Source of the DNA: an uncultured Saprospirales bacterium
GTDB taxonomy: Bacteria > Bacteroidota > Bacteroidia > Chitinophagales > Saprospiraceae
Assembly: GCA_937899855.1 (NCBI GenBank)
Contig: CALCCH010000227.1
Coordinates: forward strand, 1-35,491
Length of the DNA: 35,491 nt
Reading direction: 5' to 3'
Shown: positions 8,171 through 15,514 of the stretch, in pieces
Layout of the letters: each line of letters begins with the position of its first letter
How positions within the stretch are numbered: the stretch's first letter is position 1
Notes under the pieces: model-generated
Databases searched by the model: none
Seen by the model: only the letters and a program-made list of their open reading frames with translations
Told to the model about the DNA's origin: nothing
Made by a program: the position numbers and the translations under genes

Positions 8171-8599
8171 ATGAAACGCGATACGCCACTGTCGGAACTG
8201 ATGACCACCAACCTGGTGACCCTCCGCGCTCGCGATACCCTCGCCACGGCCGAGGACTTGTTTGAGGCCCACGCCTTTCACCACCTCCCCGTGGTGGATG
8301 AGCAGGGGCACCTGCTGGGCATCATCAGCAAATCGGACCTCTACCTGCTGTCCGACCGGATGACCCTCTTCCGAGCGGAGGCAAATCCCGATCACAACGA
8401 TCGGTTTTTCCGCAGCCTCTTTGCCGAAGAAGTCATGGTGCGTCAGGTCGTCCACCTGGCCCCCACGGCTACCCTGGAGGCCGCCGCGGCTCTGTTTCGC
8501 CAAAATAAATTTCACGCCCTCCCGATCGTCGATGCCACCGGTCGCCTCCGCGGCTTGGTGACGACCTTTGACCTACTGGAGTTGGCGTACCCCGACTGA
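8171..8599 (+). CDS. Tandem CBS-domain protein
   Basis: A 142-residue Bateman module, a relative of the protein encoded at 4893. CBS1 starts with LSELMTTNLVTL and contains FHHLPVVDEQG and GIISKSDLYLL. CBS2 contains EVMVRQVV, FHALPIVD and GLVTTFDLLEL. The gene starts 34 bases after the last USP gene. A strong terminator follows 48 bases after its stop, so it closes the operon. The symmetrical order CBS-USP-USP-USP-CBS suggests that both kinds of protein respond to adenine nucleotides in one process. Confidence 0.88.
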   Translation: MKRDTPLSELMTTNLVTLRARDTLATAEDLFEAHAFHHLPVVDEQGHLLGIISKSDLYLLSDRMTLFRAEANPDHNDRFFRSLFAEEVMVRQVVHLAPTATLEAAAALFRQNKFHALPIVDATGRLRGLVTTFDLLELAYPD

Positions 8600-8647
8600 G
8601 GATATAGTTTTAATTTAGTAGTTATATCAATTGGGAATTTTGTGAGG

Positions 8648-8679
8648 CTGCCCCGTACACTTACGGGGCAGTTTTTTTT
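8648..8679 (+). terminator. Rho-independent terminator of the CBS/USP operon
   Basis: A perfect 10-bp stem, CTGCCCCGTA with TACGGGGCAG, and a four-base loop (CACT) are followed by eight T. It works for the plus strand only; the minus strand has no T-run after the stem. It lies four bases before the end of the convergent USP gene. Confidence 0.93.
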
Positions 8680-8682
8680 GGT

Positions 8683-9537
8683 TTAGGAGCTTGCTGAAGT
8701 TTCCGGCACCACGATGGACAAGACCGGAATTTGGGCGTGGTTGACGAGGGCTTCGACGTTGCTGCCTACGAGCAATCGCTTGAGGGGATGTTGGTACTGA
8801 TTGGAGATGCCGATCAACTGGGCGTCGATGCTGGTGGACAGGTTGCGGATGCCGGCATCCACGCTCCAATCGCGGAAAAAGTGCTGGTGGCAGACGAAGC
8901 CTTCGGCGGCGGCTTCGAAGTCGTTCATGGCGTCGCGGACCAGCACGCGGGGTTGGCTAAACCAACTGGCGGTATCGATCTGAACCAGGTGGATTTCGGG
9001 TTGGAAGGGGCGCAACAGGTCGAGGAGGTAGTGGAAGGCGGGCATTTCGTGGGCGTCAAAATTGGAGGTGAAGATGACCCGCCGTAAGACGTAGTCGCTG
9101 ATGTCTTCCTTGATGATGAGTACGGAGTGGCGCAGGGTGCGGACCACCTTCTGGGTATTGGAACCGATCAGGTAATCCCGTTTGCCACTGGCCCCGTGGG
9201 AGCCCATCACCACAAAGTCGATGCCTTGCTTGGCCACGTAGTTTTCGATCAGGGGTAGGAGGGGCCCCGTGGCCCAGTGGGTCCGCAGCTCGACGCCCCG
9301 TTGCTGGGCGCGGCTCTGCCATTCGGCGAGCAGTACTTGGGCATTGTGGATGCGCTGTTCCCGCTCGGGGTTGACCGGGCTCGAAGCCGAGGCGAGGGGG
9401 GAGGGCCAGTGGCTGGGCGTCTCGATACGGGTGAGCAAGTGCAGGCGCCCGCGGAAGCGTTCGGCCAGGTCCAGGGCGACCTGGGTAGCATTGTTGGCGC
9501 AGGCGGAAAAATCGGTGGGTACGAGGATTTCTTTCAT
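8683..9537 (-). CDS. Tandem universal stress protein
   Basis: A 284-residue protein on the opposite strand to the operon. The first USP domain (1-145) begins KEILVPTDFS and has a full ATP loop G112-S-H-G115, nine residues, G125-S126. The second domain (about 153-284) is degenerate but keeps a loop-like HPLKRLLVGSN and ends IPVLSIV. It is less like the three operon copies in its second domain, which lacks their RQR signature. A terminator-like hairpin ends 17 bases upstream of its ATG (9555-9576), which is odd for a leader and may limit its expression to readthrough or attenuation. Confidence 0.87.
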   Translation of the reverse strand: MKEILVPTDFSACANNATQVALDLAERFRGRLHLLTRIETPSHWPSPLASASSPVNPEREQRIHNAQVLLAEWQSRAQQRGVELRTHWATGPLLPLIENYVAKQGIDFVVMGSHGASGKRDYLIGSNTQKVVRTLRHSVLIIKEDISDYVLRRVIFTSNFDAHEMPAFHYLLDLLRPFQPEIHLVQIDTASWFSQPRVLVRDAMNDFEAAAEGFVCHQHFFRDWSVDAGIRNLSTSIDAQLIGISNQYQHPLKRLLVGSNVEALVNHAQIPVLSIVVPETSASS

Positions 9538-9554
9538 GAGTGGGTGGTCATTTT

Positions 9555-9576
9555 AAAAATCCCCCGGCTCGGGGGA
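9555..9576 (-). terminator. Terminator-like hairpin upstream of a USP gene
   Basis: On the minus strand a 7-bp GC-rich stem (9560-9566 with 9570-9576, CCCCCG against CGGGGG plus an A-T pair) with a three-base loop is followed by TTTTT. It lies between the decayed gene at 9617-9825 and the USP start at 9537. It probably terminated transcripts of the decayed gene. Because it ends only 17 bases before the USP ATG, it may instead act as an attenuator. Confidence 0.6.
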
Positions 9577-9616
9577 GACCGTGGCCAGGGGATCGAGAAT
9601 ACTTGAGATAGTTGGA

Positions 9617-9825
9617 TTATGGAGGGTTGGAAAATGTGTGGACGGTCGACTGACGGCCCTTGGCGTTTTGTTGGGTCAGGATCCAGTCGTCGGTCGAAGT
9701 GGTTTGGAGCCAGCTGGTGCCGGAGCGGCGTGCTGGCCCTGGTAAAATTCGATTTTGAGGTGGGGAAATTGCAGTTGGAAGCTGTGCTGTAAATCCCGCG
9801 GTAAGCTACTGTCGGTGATCATCAT
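9617..9825 (-). pseudogene. Remnant of a small conserved protein, internal deletion and frame change
   Basis: From ATG 9825 the frame reads MMITDSSLPRDLQHSFQLQF, then PHLKIEFYQGQHA, and soon loses sense. From about 9732 another frame reads RRSGTSWLQTTSTDDWILT, then QQNAKGRQSTV, to TAA at 9617. Both halves are protein-like and together recall a Bacteroidota family of about 110 residues that I remember from USP neighbourhoods. That family begins with a segment like FPYLKLEFF and ends with a segment like SGNxWLxTTxTDDWTLxEQN. About 45 residues between the two are missing here, and the frames do not join. I read this as a deletion derivative that is no longer functional. The family match is from memory and unverified; the two-frame structure is seen directly. 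Confidence 0.5.
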
Positions 9826-9898
9826 TGGGGCTCCATTTTTTTAAATAAATTCACTTTTTAGGTCCTCCATAAGTTGCGTCATTTTTGAGGAGAAATCA

Positions 9899-9912
9899 CT
9901 GATGCGAATCAG
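9899..9912 (+). promoter_or_regulatory. FNR-like palindrome CTGAT-GCGA-ATCAG
   Basis: A perfect palindrome in both five-base arms that differs from the FNR consensus TTGAT-N4-ATCAA only in its outermost bases. It sits 110 bases upstream of the USP gene at 10023. A box CTAATTTG follows at 9956-9963; the dyad centre is then roughly 63 bases before the presumed transcription start, close to a class-I activator position. It is nested at the left end of a longer inverted repeat, AAATCACT (9893-9900) with AGTGATTT (9920-9927). Assignment is inference. Confidence 0.35.
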
Positions 9913-10022
9913 AGGGAGAAGTGATTTTGGTCAGCGGAAAGCGGGGGAGAAAGTGCTAATTTGGAGTAGTTCAGCAAGCGCAATACACGCGCGGAACGGA
10001 TTCCTAACTTAATACAGATACA

Positions 10023-10802
10023 ATGACCAGTACGGCAAAAAGCAAGAAGATTTTATTTCCCACCGACTTTTCGGACGCGGCTCAAAACGCCTTTGAATAC
10101 ACCCTGCAATTGGCAGCGGAATGGGGCGCCACCGTCGAGTTGTTGCACGTGGTTTATCCCCAACTGGAAGCCTTGGATTACCCGGTGTTCGTCTCGCGGG
10201 CTACCCAAGAATTGGTGGACACCAGTCGGGAGGTCTTACAGTCCTTTATCGCCAAAGGCCAGGCCGCAGTCCAGGGCCGTCTGGCGGGCGAGGTGGACCT
10301 ACTTACCGACATCGAAGTGGGCCTGCCCGAGCGCTCAATCGTGGAGGTGGCGCGGCGCGACAGCATTGATTTGATCGTGATGGGAAGTCGGGGTGAGAAT
10401 CGCACCTTGGTGGAAAAGTGGCTGGGCAGTACTTCACTGGGGGTGATTGAAAAAGCCCACTGTCCGGTGATGGTCATTCCCCTGCGGGCGGCTTACGAAA
10501 AACTGCGTCGGATTGCCTACGCCACCGATGGCCACGCCGCCGATGCCTTCGAAATCTGGGAAAGCCTCCAACTGTTCAAAGCCGGGCCCCAGGTCTGCAT
10601 CGACCTGGTCCACGTCAATACCAAGCCCCGAGGAGACGACCAGGCCTGGAAAAGGATGGAACAGGTCGCGGAGTTTCTACGCAGCCAGACCAATGCCCCC
10701 CAAGTCGAGCTACACCACCTGGCGGGTCGCAGCATCGCCGAAGCCCTCAACACCTACGTCGGTACCCATCCGGTCGATTGCTTGGTGATGTACCGGGCCT
10801 AG
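10023..10802 (+). CDS. Tandem universal stress protein, shortened by a TAG
   Basis: A USP of 259 residues up to TAG at 10800-10802. Domain one (about 8-150) has G121-S-R-G124, ten residues (one more than usual), then G135-S136. The second domain stops at VMYRA. The same frame continues for another 30 codons after the TAG and ends in TGA at 10893-10895. The continuation, HDGGDRRFRQSQTRRMAWKT then QVPLLIQKEN, matches the end of the other USPs here (Thr-Arg/Lys, Met-Ala, VPLL). A CAG to TAG change at a position where the paralogues carry Gln or Arg explains this. The last strand and helix of domain two are therefore lost unless the stop is read through. The gap to the convergent gene is only four bases after the TGA. 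Confidence 0.82.
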   Translation: MTSTAKSKKILFPTDFSDAAQNAFEYTLQLAAEWGATVELLHVVYPQLEALDYPVFVSRATQELVDTSREVLQSFIAKGQAAVQGRLAGEVDLLTDIEVGLPERSIVEVARRDSIDLIVMGSRGENRTLVEKWLGSTSLGVIEKAHCPVMVIPLRAAYEKLRRIAYATDGHAADAFEIWESLQLFKAGPQVCIDLVHVNTKPRGDDQAWKRMEQVAEFLRSQTNAPQVELHHLAGRSIAEALNTYVGTHPVDCLVMYRA

Positions 10803-10899
10803 CACGATGGAGGGGATCGGCGCTTTCGCCAGAGTCAGACCCGTCGGATGGCCTGGAAGACGCAGGTCCCCCTCCTGATTCAAAAAGAAAACTGAAGCA

Positions 10900-13800
10900 T
10901 CATTTGGCCCGTGCCTCCTCCTCCGCAATCCACTTTCTGATTTGTTCGTCAATCGCGGGATCTTTGCTGTTCCCATCCCAGGGCGTTCCCTGCCAGTTGA
11001 CCAAATCGTCGCTAAATTGCAGGTCGGGCCCACTGCCCGAAAAAGGACCCGCGATCCCCCAGTACACGGAGGTAGGTTCGCTATCCGTCACCCCCTCGGG
11101 AAAGTCGAACTGGAGGAGGTACACAGTTTGGTCCTTCCCCAAATAAGGATACTGGCGTTTTCCGATCACCCGGACCCGGGGCGGGTAGCGCGACACGTCC
11201 ACCGCGTAGTAGTAGAGCATTTGCTCGGCCAGATAGTCGGGGCGGAAGTACCGGTCGGCCACGAGTGATTGTAGCTGATGGTTATTGAGCAACTCCAGCG
11301 TCGGGTAAATGTAGATGGAATCGTCGAGCAGGGGAGTTACCCATTCCTTTTGGATCGCAATCCCGTTTTCCGCAAAATATTCGACCATGGCCCAGCGCCC
11401 CCACGATCGCAAGTCCGGGTGCTCAAAAATTCGGCGCATCTGTACTTGCCGCTGAGGGGCGGGCTCCAGGCGTCGGTAAAAGTCCAGGATTTCTTCCAAG
11501 AGGTAAACCTGTGTCGCCCCCCGATCCGCAATGGCCCGTTCGACCCGTTGGTGGAGATAGTCCAGGTCCTGGCGAAGGTATTGGGAAGAGAGCTCCGCAT
11601 CCTCCAAAACGGAGGCCCCCATCAGAAATAGGACGGTGGCGTAAACCGGATTTTCCGCTAATTTTTTCAAAGCGGGATAATAGGTTTCAAACAAGGCCAG
11701 ACTGTCGACGAGGGCTTGTTGGAGGGGGAAATCCAAGTCCTCCTCCCGCCGCAACTCCCCGTCGCGGTACAGCAACTCCAGAAAATATTGCGTACCCTTT
11801 TCGCTCTTCAAGCGCAGCAAACTTTGGAGCAAGGCGATCCGCGTTTCGCGATCTTGTTCCGGGCGGTAGTACTCCCGTAAAAATTCGGGCGACCGTTGGT
11901 CCGAAGTGTAACGAAACTCTTCGAGTAAAACCAACTCTACGGCTTGGGGTAGATCGGAGCGATCGCTCAGAATCTGGTAAATCCGCGGCAGGTCGTCAGT
12001 AGCTGAAAAGTACTGGTTGTCCATCGCCAGGATGGCTTCGGCCCGCTGGTCGGGATCGTCGGAGAGCAATCGCTCCAGTATGAGGCTTGCCTTGGACTCA
12101 AAAATCCCGCCGTGTGGAGAAAGTGGGTTTTGGAGTTGAAAATTTCCAAAGTAGGTGGCAATCCGTTCGTCGTTGACCAGCTCGGGGGCCAGGTGGGCGT
12201 AGAAGGCGTAGAGGTAGTTGTTGTGCAGGAAGAGGCGAAAACGAAGCTGGAGGTGGCTTTGGTGGGGCTGCACCACAAAATCCAGCACCCGGGGCCCCTG
12301 GAGCAGGACGTCGAAGGCCGACCACAAGATTTTCCCCTCCCAGGTCTCTTCCAGATTGCTCGCAATCAGAAGGAGCAGGCTATCGTAGGGCGTTTCTCCA
12401 TTGAATTGAAAAAGCGGCGAATAGCGGGTCGACTCAAAGGTAAACAGCGTTCCAGTTTGGGGATCGGTAGCTCCGACGACGTGCTCCTTTCCCAGGTCGC
12501 TGATGTCTTCTTGGTTCGTAAGCTGATTGATGGTCCGCTCGGTCACGCGGGCCAGGGTGTCCGCGGGCAGGCGAATTTGAATGGAGCCATCGGCCACGTG
12601 GAAGGTCTGGTAGTCAATGGGCCGGTAGGGCAAAAATTCGAAGGAGTCAAAAAAGCCATCCTGACCGTCCGCCGTTCGCGAAATGGCCAGTAGCAGGTAA
12701 AAGCGTTGTCCGCGGAGGACGGCCATGCCGCGGATGTAGCCTTCGTCCAGTTCGAGGCGAAAATCGAGGGCGGGATAATCGCGGTATTTAAAGACTTGAG
12801 TAGTAGTGCGGGCCTTGGGGTAGCGGCGTTTAAATTGGTAGTAGTACTGCCACAGGGTAATCGAATCCGATTCGAGGTAGAGCCCTTTGGGCAGGTCGTT
12901 GTAGCGGAAGAGGTAGGTGTCTTCCCCAATGGTCCCCTGCATCATTTTGATGTGGTACTCATTGCCGGTATCGTCGTTGGCGCGTTTTTCGGAAAAGGTA
13001 GCGTTGCTGGGAAGCAGGAGTTGGCAGGCAGCCTCGGCACTGCTCCATTCGGTCAGTTGGCTGGTCGATTCCAGCAGCTCGACGGACGCAAAGTACCGCT
13101 CCGCAACGGGTGAAAACAACATTTTTTTATTTATCGAACCAAACTGTAACAGCAGCATTTTTCCCTCGCGTTGGATGAGGCGAAAACGCAGGTAGGGCAC
13201 GCTTTCCCAGGGCTGGAAATAACTCAATTCCAAGGCGGGTTGGCCCCGATAGTCCTCCTCCCGACGTTCGAGCAGTTGGTATTCCTCCGACAAAAAGCGC
13301 TGTACGATTTGTTCGCCGTAGCTGGCAAAATCCCACAGTTTATCGGAATCGGGAATAAACTCGAAGAGGACGTAAAAGGTCCCGGTGCCCAGGTCGAGGG
13401 TCAGGTAACCTTCCTGCCCAATCCCCATATCCATGGCAATGGGTTTTTGGGGCGTACGGAAGCGGTAGCTGGCCCCTTGATTACGGTATGCTCCCCAGTT
13501 CTCCGCGGGCTGGTAGATGTCCGGTAGATTCGCTGGCTTGGCCCCGTAGGTGGCCTTTACCGGCCGCAGCCGAAAGCCCCGGTCGCGCAGCAGTTGGAGA
13601 ACGCCCTGGGGGCCCGGCAAGTGGGCCACACCGACGACGCTGAACAAGGACTGCTCGCGGATGATGCGCGCGATGCTATTGGCCTGGATGCGGTTGCGAC
13701 GCGTCAGTTCAATATCCGCCTCAAACTTCACCTTATTGCTTTGGACGTAGCGCTCGACCGCCTCCAGCGATCCCACGCGGTAGATGGATTCCATCTCCTT

Positions 13801-14334
13801 AAATTCCGCGCTCTGCCGGAAAAGCCGCCCCATGTCCAGGTCCAGATCGTCTTCCTCCAATTGCGCCAAGTTTTCCTCGATGTTTTCCAAGCCCCACAGC
13901 TGCTTGCCCCACAATTTAGCGTGCTGCATCAGATAGGCATCGAGCACGGTGGGCATGTCCTCCAGGGCCGCCGCCCGCAGGCTATCCCCCGCCGAATAGG
14001 CCGCCGCCGGTTCTTCCTCCACCGTTTCGCTCTGGGGCCCATCATTAGCCACCATTTTTTCCACCATCAGCAACATGGCCGAGTCGAGGTGAATTTCGTT
14101 GGCCAGGCCCTCACAAGCGGCTAGGGCGAGCCAGAGGGAATCGGGCAGCTTGAAAATGGAGGATTCTTGGCTGTGCATCGACCCAAAGAGGTAGCTCGGC
14201 TGGCTCAGGCCATTGCCGGTGATTTCCCACAAAAGTTCGTAGTCAGCGGTAGTAGATTGGGCCTGGCCCGGTGGGGGAGAGAGCAAAAATAGGGCCGTGC
14301 CAAGCCAAAGGATAGAGCGGAGCGTAGTCATCAT
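10900..14334 (-). CDS. TraB/GumN-family secreted protein with long C-terminal extension
   Basis: A 1144-residue protein with a signal peptide (1-25, cleavage after GQAQ). Residues about 32-260 are a TraB/GumN (TIKI-like) domain. It has YLFGSMH with His54, ANEIHLD with Glu80, a GLEN motif near 148-151, RRN at 212-214, and VVGVAHLPGPQGV with His238. These are the conserved acidic and histidine positions of this putative metallopeptidase fold. The family is usually near 280-300 residues, so about 880 residues are extra. The part from 290 to 740 looks beta-rich, with repeated blocks resembling one another (two stretches read like FYLLLAIS and FYVLFEF strands). The part from 760 to 1040 is helical and HEAT-like. 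A role in the envelope or periplasm is likely; the substrate is unknown. Confidence 0.7.
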   Translation of the reverse strand: MMTTLRSILWLGTALFLLSPPPGQAQSTTADYELLWEITGNGLSQPSYLFGSMHSQESSIFKLPDSLWLALAACEGLANEIHLDSAMLLMVEKMVANDGPQSETVEEEPAAAYSAGDSLRAAALEDMPTVLDAYLMQHAKLWGKQLWGLENIEENLAQLEEDDLDLDMGRLFRQSAEFKEMESIYRVGSLEAVERYVQSNKVKFEADIELTRRNRIQANSIARIIREQSLFSVVGVAHLPGPQGVLQLLRDRGFRLRPVKATYGAKPANLPDIYQPAENWGAYRNQGASYRFRTPQKPIAMDMGIGQEGYLTLDLGTGTFYVLFEFIPDSDKLWDFASYGEQIVQRFLSEEYQLLERREEDYRGQPALELSYFQPWESVPYLRFRLIQREGKMLLLQFGSINKKMLFSPVAERYFASVELLESTSQLTEWSSAEAACQLLLPSNATFSEKRANDDTGNEYHIKMMQGTIGEDTYLFRYNDLPKGLYLESDSITLWQYYYQFKRRYPKARTTTQVFKYRDYPALDFRLELDEGYIRGMAVLRGQRFYLLLAISRTADGQDGFFDSFEFLPYRPIDYQTFHVADGSIQIRLPADTLARVTERTINQLTNQEDISDLGKEHVVGATDPQTGTLFTFESTRYSPLFQFNGETPYDSLLLLIASNLEETWEGKILWSAFDVLLQGPRVLDFVVQPHQSHLQLRFRLFLHNNYLYAFYAHLAPELVNDERIATYFGNFQLQNPLSPHGGIFESKASLILERLLSDDPDQRAEAILAMDNQYFSATDDLPRIYQILSDRSDLPQAVELVLLEEFRYTSDQRSPEFLREYYRPEQDRETRIALLQSLLRLKSEKGTQYFLELLYRDGELRREEDLDFPLQQALVDSLALFETYYPALKKLAENPVYATVLFLMGASVLEDAELSSQYLRQDLDYLHQRVERAIADRGATQVYLLEEILDFYRRLEPAPQRQVQMRRIFEHPDLRSWGRWAMVEYFAENGIAIQKEWVTPLLDDSIYIYPTLELLNNHQLQSLVADRYFRPDYLAEQMLYYYAVDVSRYPPRVRVIGKRQYPYLGKDQTVYLLQFDFPEGVTDSEPTSVYWGIAGPFSGSGPDLQFSDDLVNWQGTPWDGNSKDPAIDEQIRKWIAEEEARAK

Positions 14335-14426
14335 GCTTTCTCATTGTTGTATGTTCAGTAAGGTCCACAAAGTTACGGAAGGTCGGGGAGAGATGCAATG
14401 CGAGGCGCGGGGGGATCGGTCCGGCC

Positions 14427-14753
14427 CTAGCGCTCGTACTGTTGGGCAAAACGGGCCATCGCCGCGATGAGGGGGGCAACGTGCCGGCCCTTGTCGGTGA
14501 TGGTATAACCCACCCTCGGCGGCACCTCGCCGTAGTTTTTCCTGCTGACCAGCCCGCTGATCCCCATCGTCTTCAATTCTTGGATGAGCATCTTTTCACT
14601 GATGTCCGGGATCAGGGACTTGAGTTGACTCAGACGCAGCTCTTCCCCCGTCAGCAACTGCTGTAGGATGACGAGTTTCCACTTGCCGCCCACCAGCTCC
14701 AGGGTGGTTCGGATGGGGCAGCGTGGAGTGATGTAGATTTTTTCTTTTTCCAT
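14427..14753 (-). CDS. HxlR-family transcriptional regulator
   Basis: A 108-residue winged-helix protein from the ATG at 14753 (MEKEKIYI). An earlier in-frame ATG at 14798 would add 15 residues that do not belong to the family and would cover the divergent promoter. The family core is complete: CPIRTTLELVGGKWKLVIL, the recognition helix near IPDISEKMLIQELK, and the wing PPRVGYTITDKG. Cys12 matches the N-terminal cysteine used by YodB/HypR-type members to sense quinones, aldehydes or oxidants. It is divergent from an NAD(P)-binding oxidoreductase gene, an arrangement common for this family, and probably controls that gene. Confidence 0.9.
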   Translation of the reverse strand: MEKEKIYITPRCPIRTTLELVGGKWKLVILQQLLTGEELRLSQLKSLIPDISEKMLIQELKTMGISGLVSRKNYGEVPPRVGYTITDKGRHVAPLIAAMARFAQQYER

Positions 14754-14769
14754 ACCCACCAAAAGGTTA

Positions 14770-14794
14770 GTACCGCTAAAGTAGTAAGCGGGAC
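14770..14794. promoter_or_regulatory. Inverted repeat, candidate HxlR operator
   Basis: GTACCGCT and AGCGGGAC are inverted copies (seven of eight bases pair) around a nine-base spacer that contains TAGTA. The repeat lies in the 90-base divergent region and covers the -33 area of the oxidoreductase promoter. Binding by the adjacent HxlR protein is inferred from position. Confidence 0.4.
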
Positions 14795-14804
14795 CCATTG
14801 TGCC

Positions 14805-14812
14805 TAATTTTG
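14805..14812 (+). promoter_or_regulatory. Bacteroidota -7 box (TAATTTTG)
   Basis: This matches TAnnTTTG exactly and lies 31 bases before the oxidoreductase ATG, giving a leader of about 26 bases. No clear TTG is seen at the -33 position. Confidence 0.5.
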
Positions 14813-14843
14813 CCGGTACAAATCAATCAAATGTCTACCGAGT

Positions 14844-15482
14844 ATGAGCAAAACCATCGCATTACTGGGCGCCACTGGGCAAACTGGTCGTCTTTTTTTA
14901 AAAACCGCCCTGGAGCAGGGCTACCGGGTCCAGGCCCTGGTCCGCAATCCCCAAAAGTTGACCTTTTCCCACGATCAGCTGCGGGTCATCCAGGGAGATG
15001 TCCTCCAAGCCCGCGACGTAGCGGAACTCGTAAGGGGTACGCAGGTGGTGGTGAGTTTGTTTGGACACGTCAAGGGCTCTCCCGAGTGGCTCCAAACCAC
15101 TGGCACCAAAAACATCGTCGCGGCCATGAAAGCCGCCTCGGTACGGAGAATCATTTCCCTTTCCGGTGGGGGGCTTCCCTTCCCGGAAAAGGACCAACCC
15201 AAATTGGTCGACAAAGCCATTCGCTTTTTAATGAAGGTGGCCGTACCCAAAGTATTGAACGATGCCATCGAGCATCACCGGGTACTCGCGGAGAGTGGAC
15301 TGGACTGGACCATCGTACGTGGCCCCCGCTTGGTCAATGCTGCTCCCAAGGGAGCGTACCGCGTGGGTTGGGTGGGCGTCAATACGAGTACGGTAATCAC
15401 CCGCGGCGACCTGGCCGATTTCCTCCTCACCCAGGTGGAATCCGAGGAATTTCTCGCCCAAATGCCCTTCGTCAGCAACTGA
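14844..15482 (+). CDS. NAD(P)-binding protein, atypical SDR/NmrA type
   Basis: A 212-residue Rossmann-fold protein. The dinucleotide-binding loop is GATGQTG (9-15), followed by the expected LVRNPQKL after strand two and VIQGDVLQ after strand three. Later come VRRIISLSGG at the strand-five position and LDWTIVRGPRL, typical of the NmrA/SDR_a5 type. The usual catalytic YxxxK is not evident, so it may act as a reductase on quinones or as a redox sensor rather than a classical dehydrogenase. It is controlled from the intergenic region shared with the HxlR gene; QorB with its HxlR-type regulator is a known parallel. Confidence 0.87.
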   Translation: MSKTIALLGATGQTGRLFLKTALEQGYRVQALVRNPQKLTFSHDQLRVIQGDVLQARDVAELVRGTQVVVSLFGHVKGSPEWLQTTGTKNIVAAMKAASVRRIISLSGGGLPFPEKDQPKLVDKAIRFLMKVAVPKVLNDAIEHHRVLAESGLDWTIVRGPRLVNAAPKGAYRVGWVGVNTSTVITRGDLADFLLTQVESEEFLAQMPFVSN

Positions 15483-15514
15483 GGCTTGGCCCCCTGGCGG
15501 GGATGTCCGCCGTC

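Noticed and set aside
2206-10802. Recoding of TAG as a sense codon, suggested by two in-frame TAGs (2206-2208 and 10800-10802).
   Set aside because: TAG is used as the natural end of many intact genes here (HxlR, YfhO, MarC, DsbA-like, cupin, TauE/SafE, CcoQ), with nothing protein-like after it. Point mutations or base errors are simpler.
15483-15514. GC-rich hairpin (CCCC-TGGC-GGGG) between the convergent oxidoreductase and YfhO genes as a terminator.
   Set aside because: The stem is four base pairs and no T-run follows on either strand.
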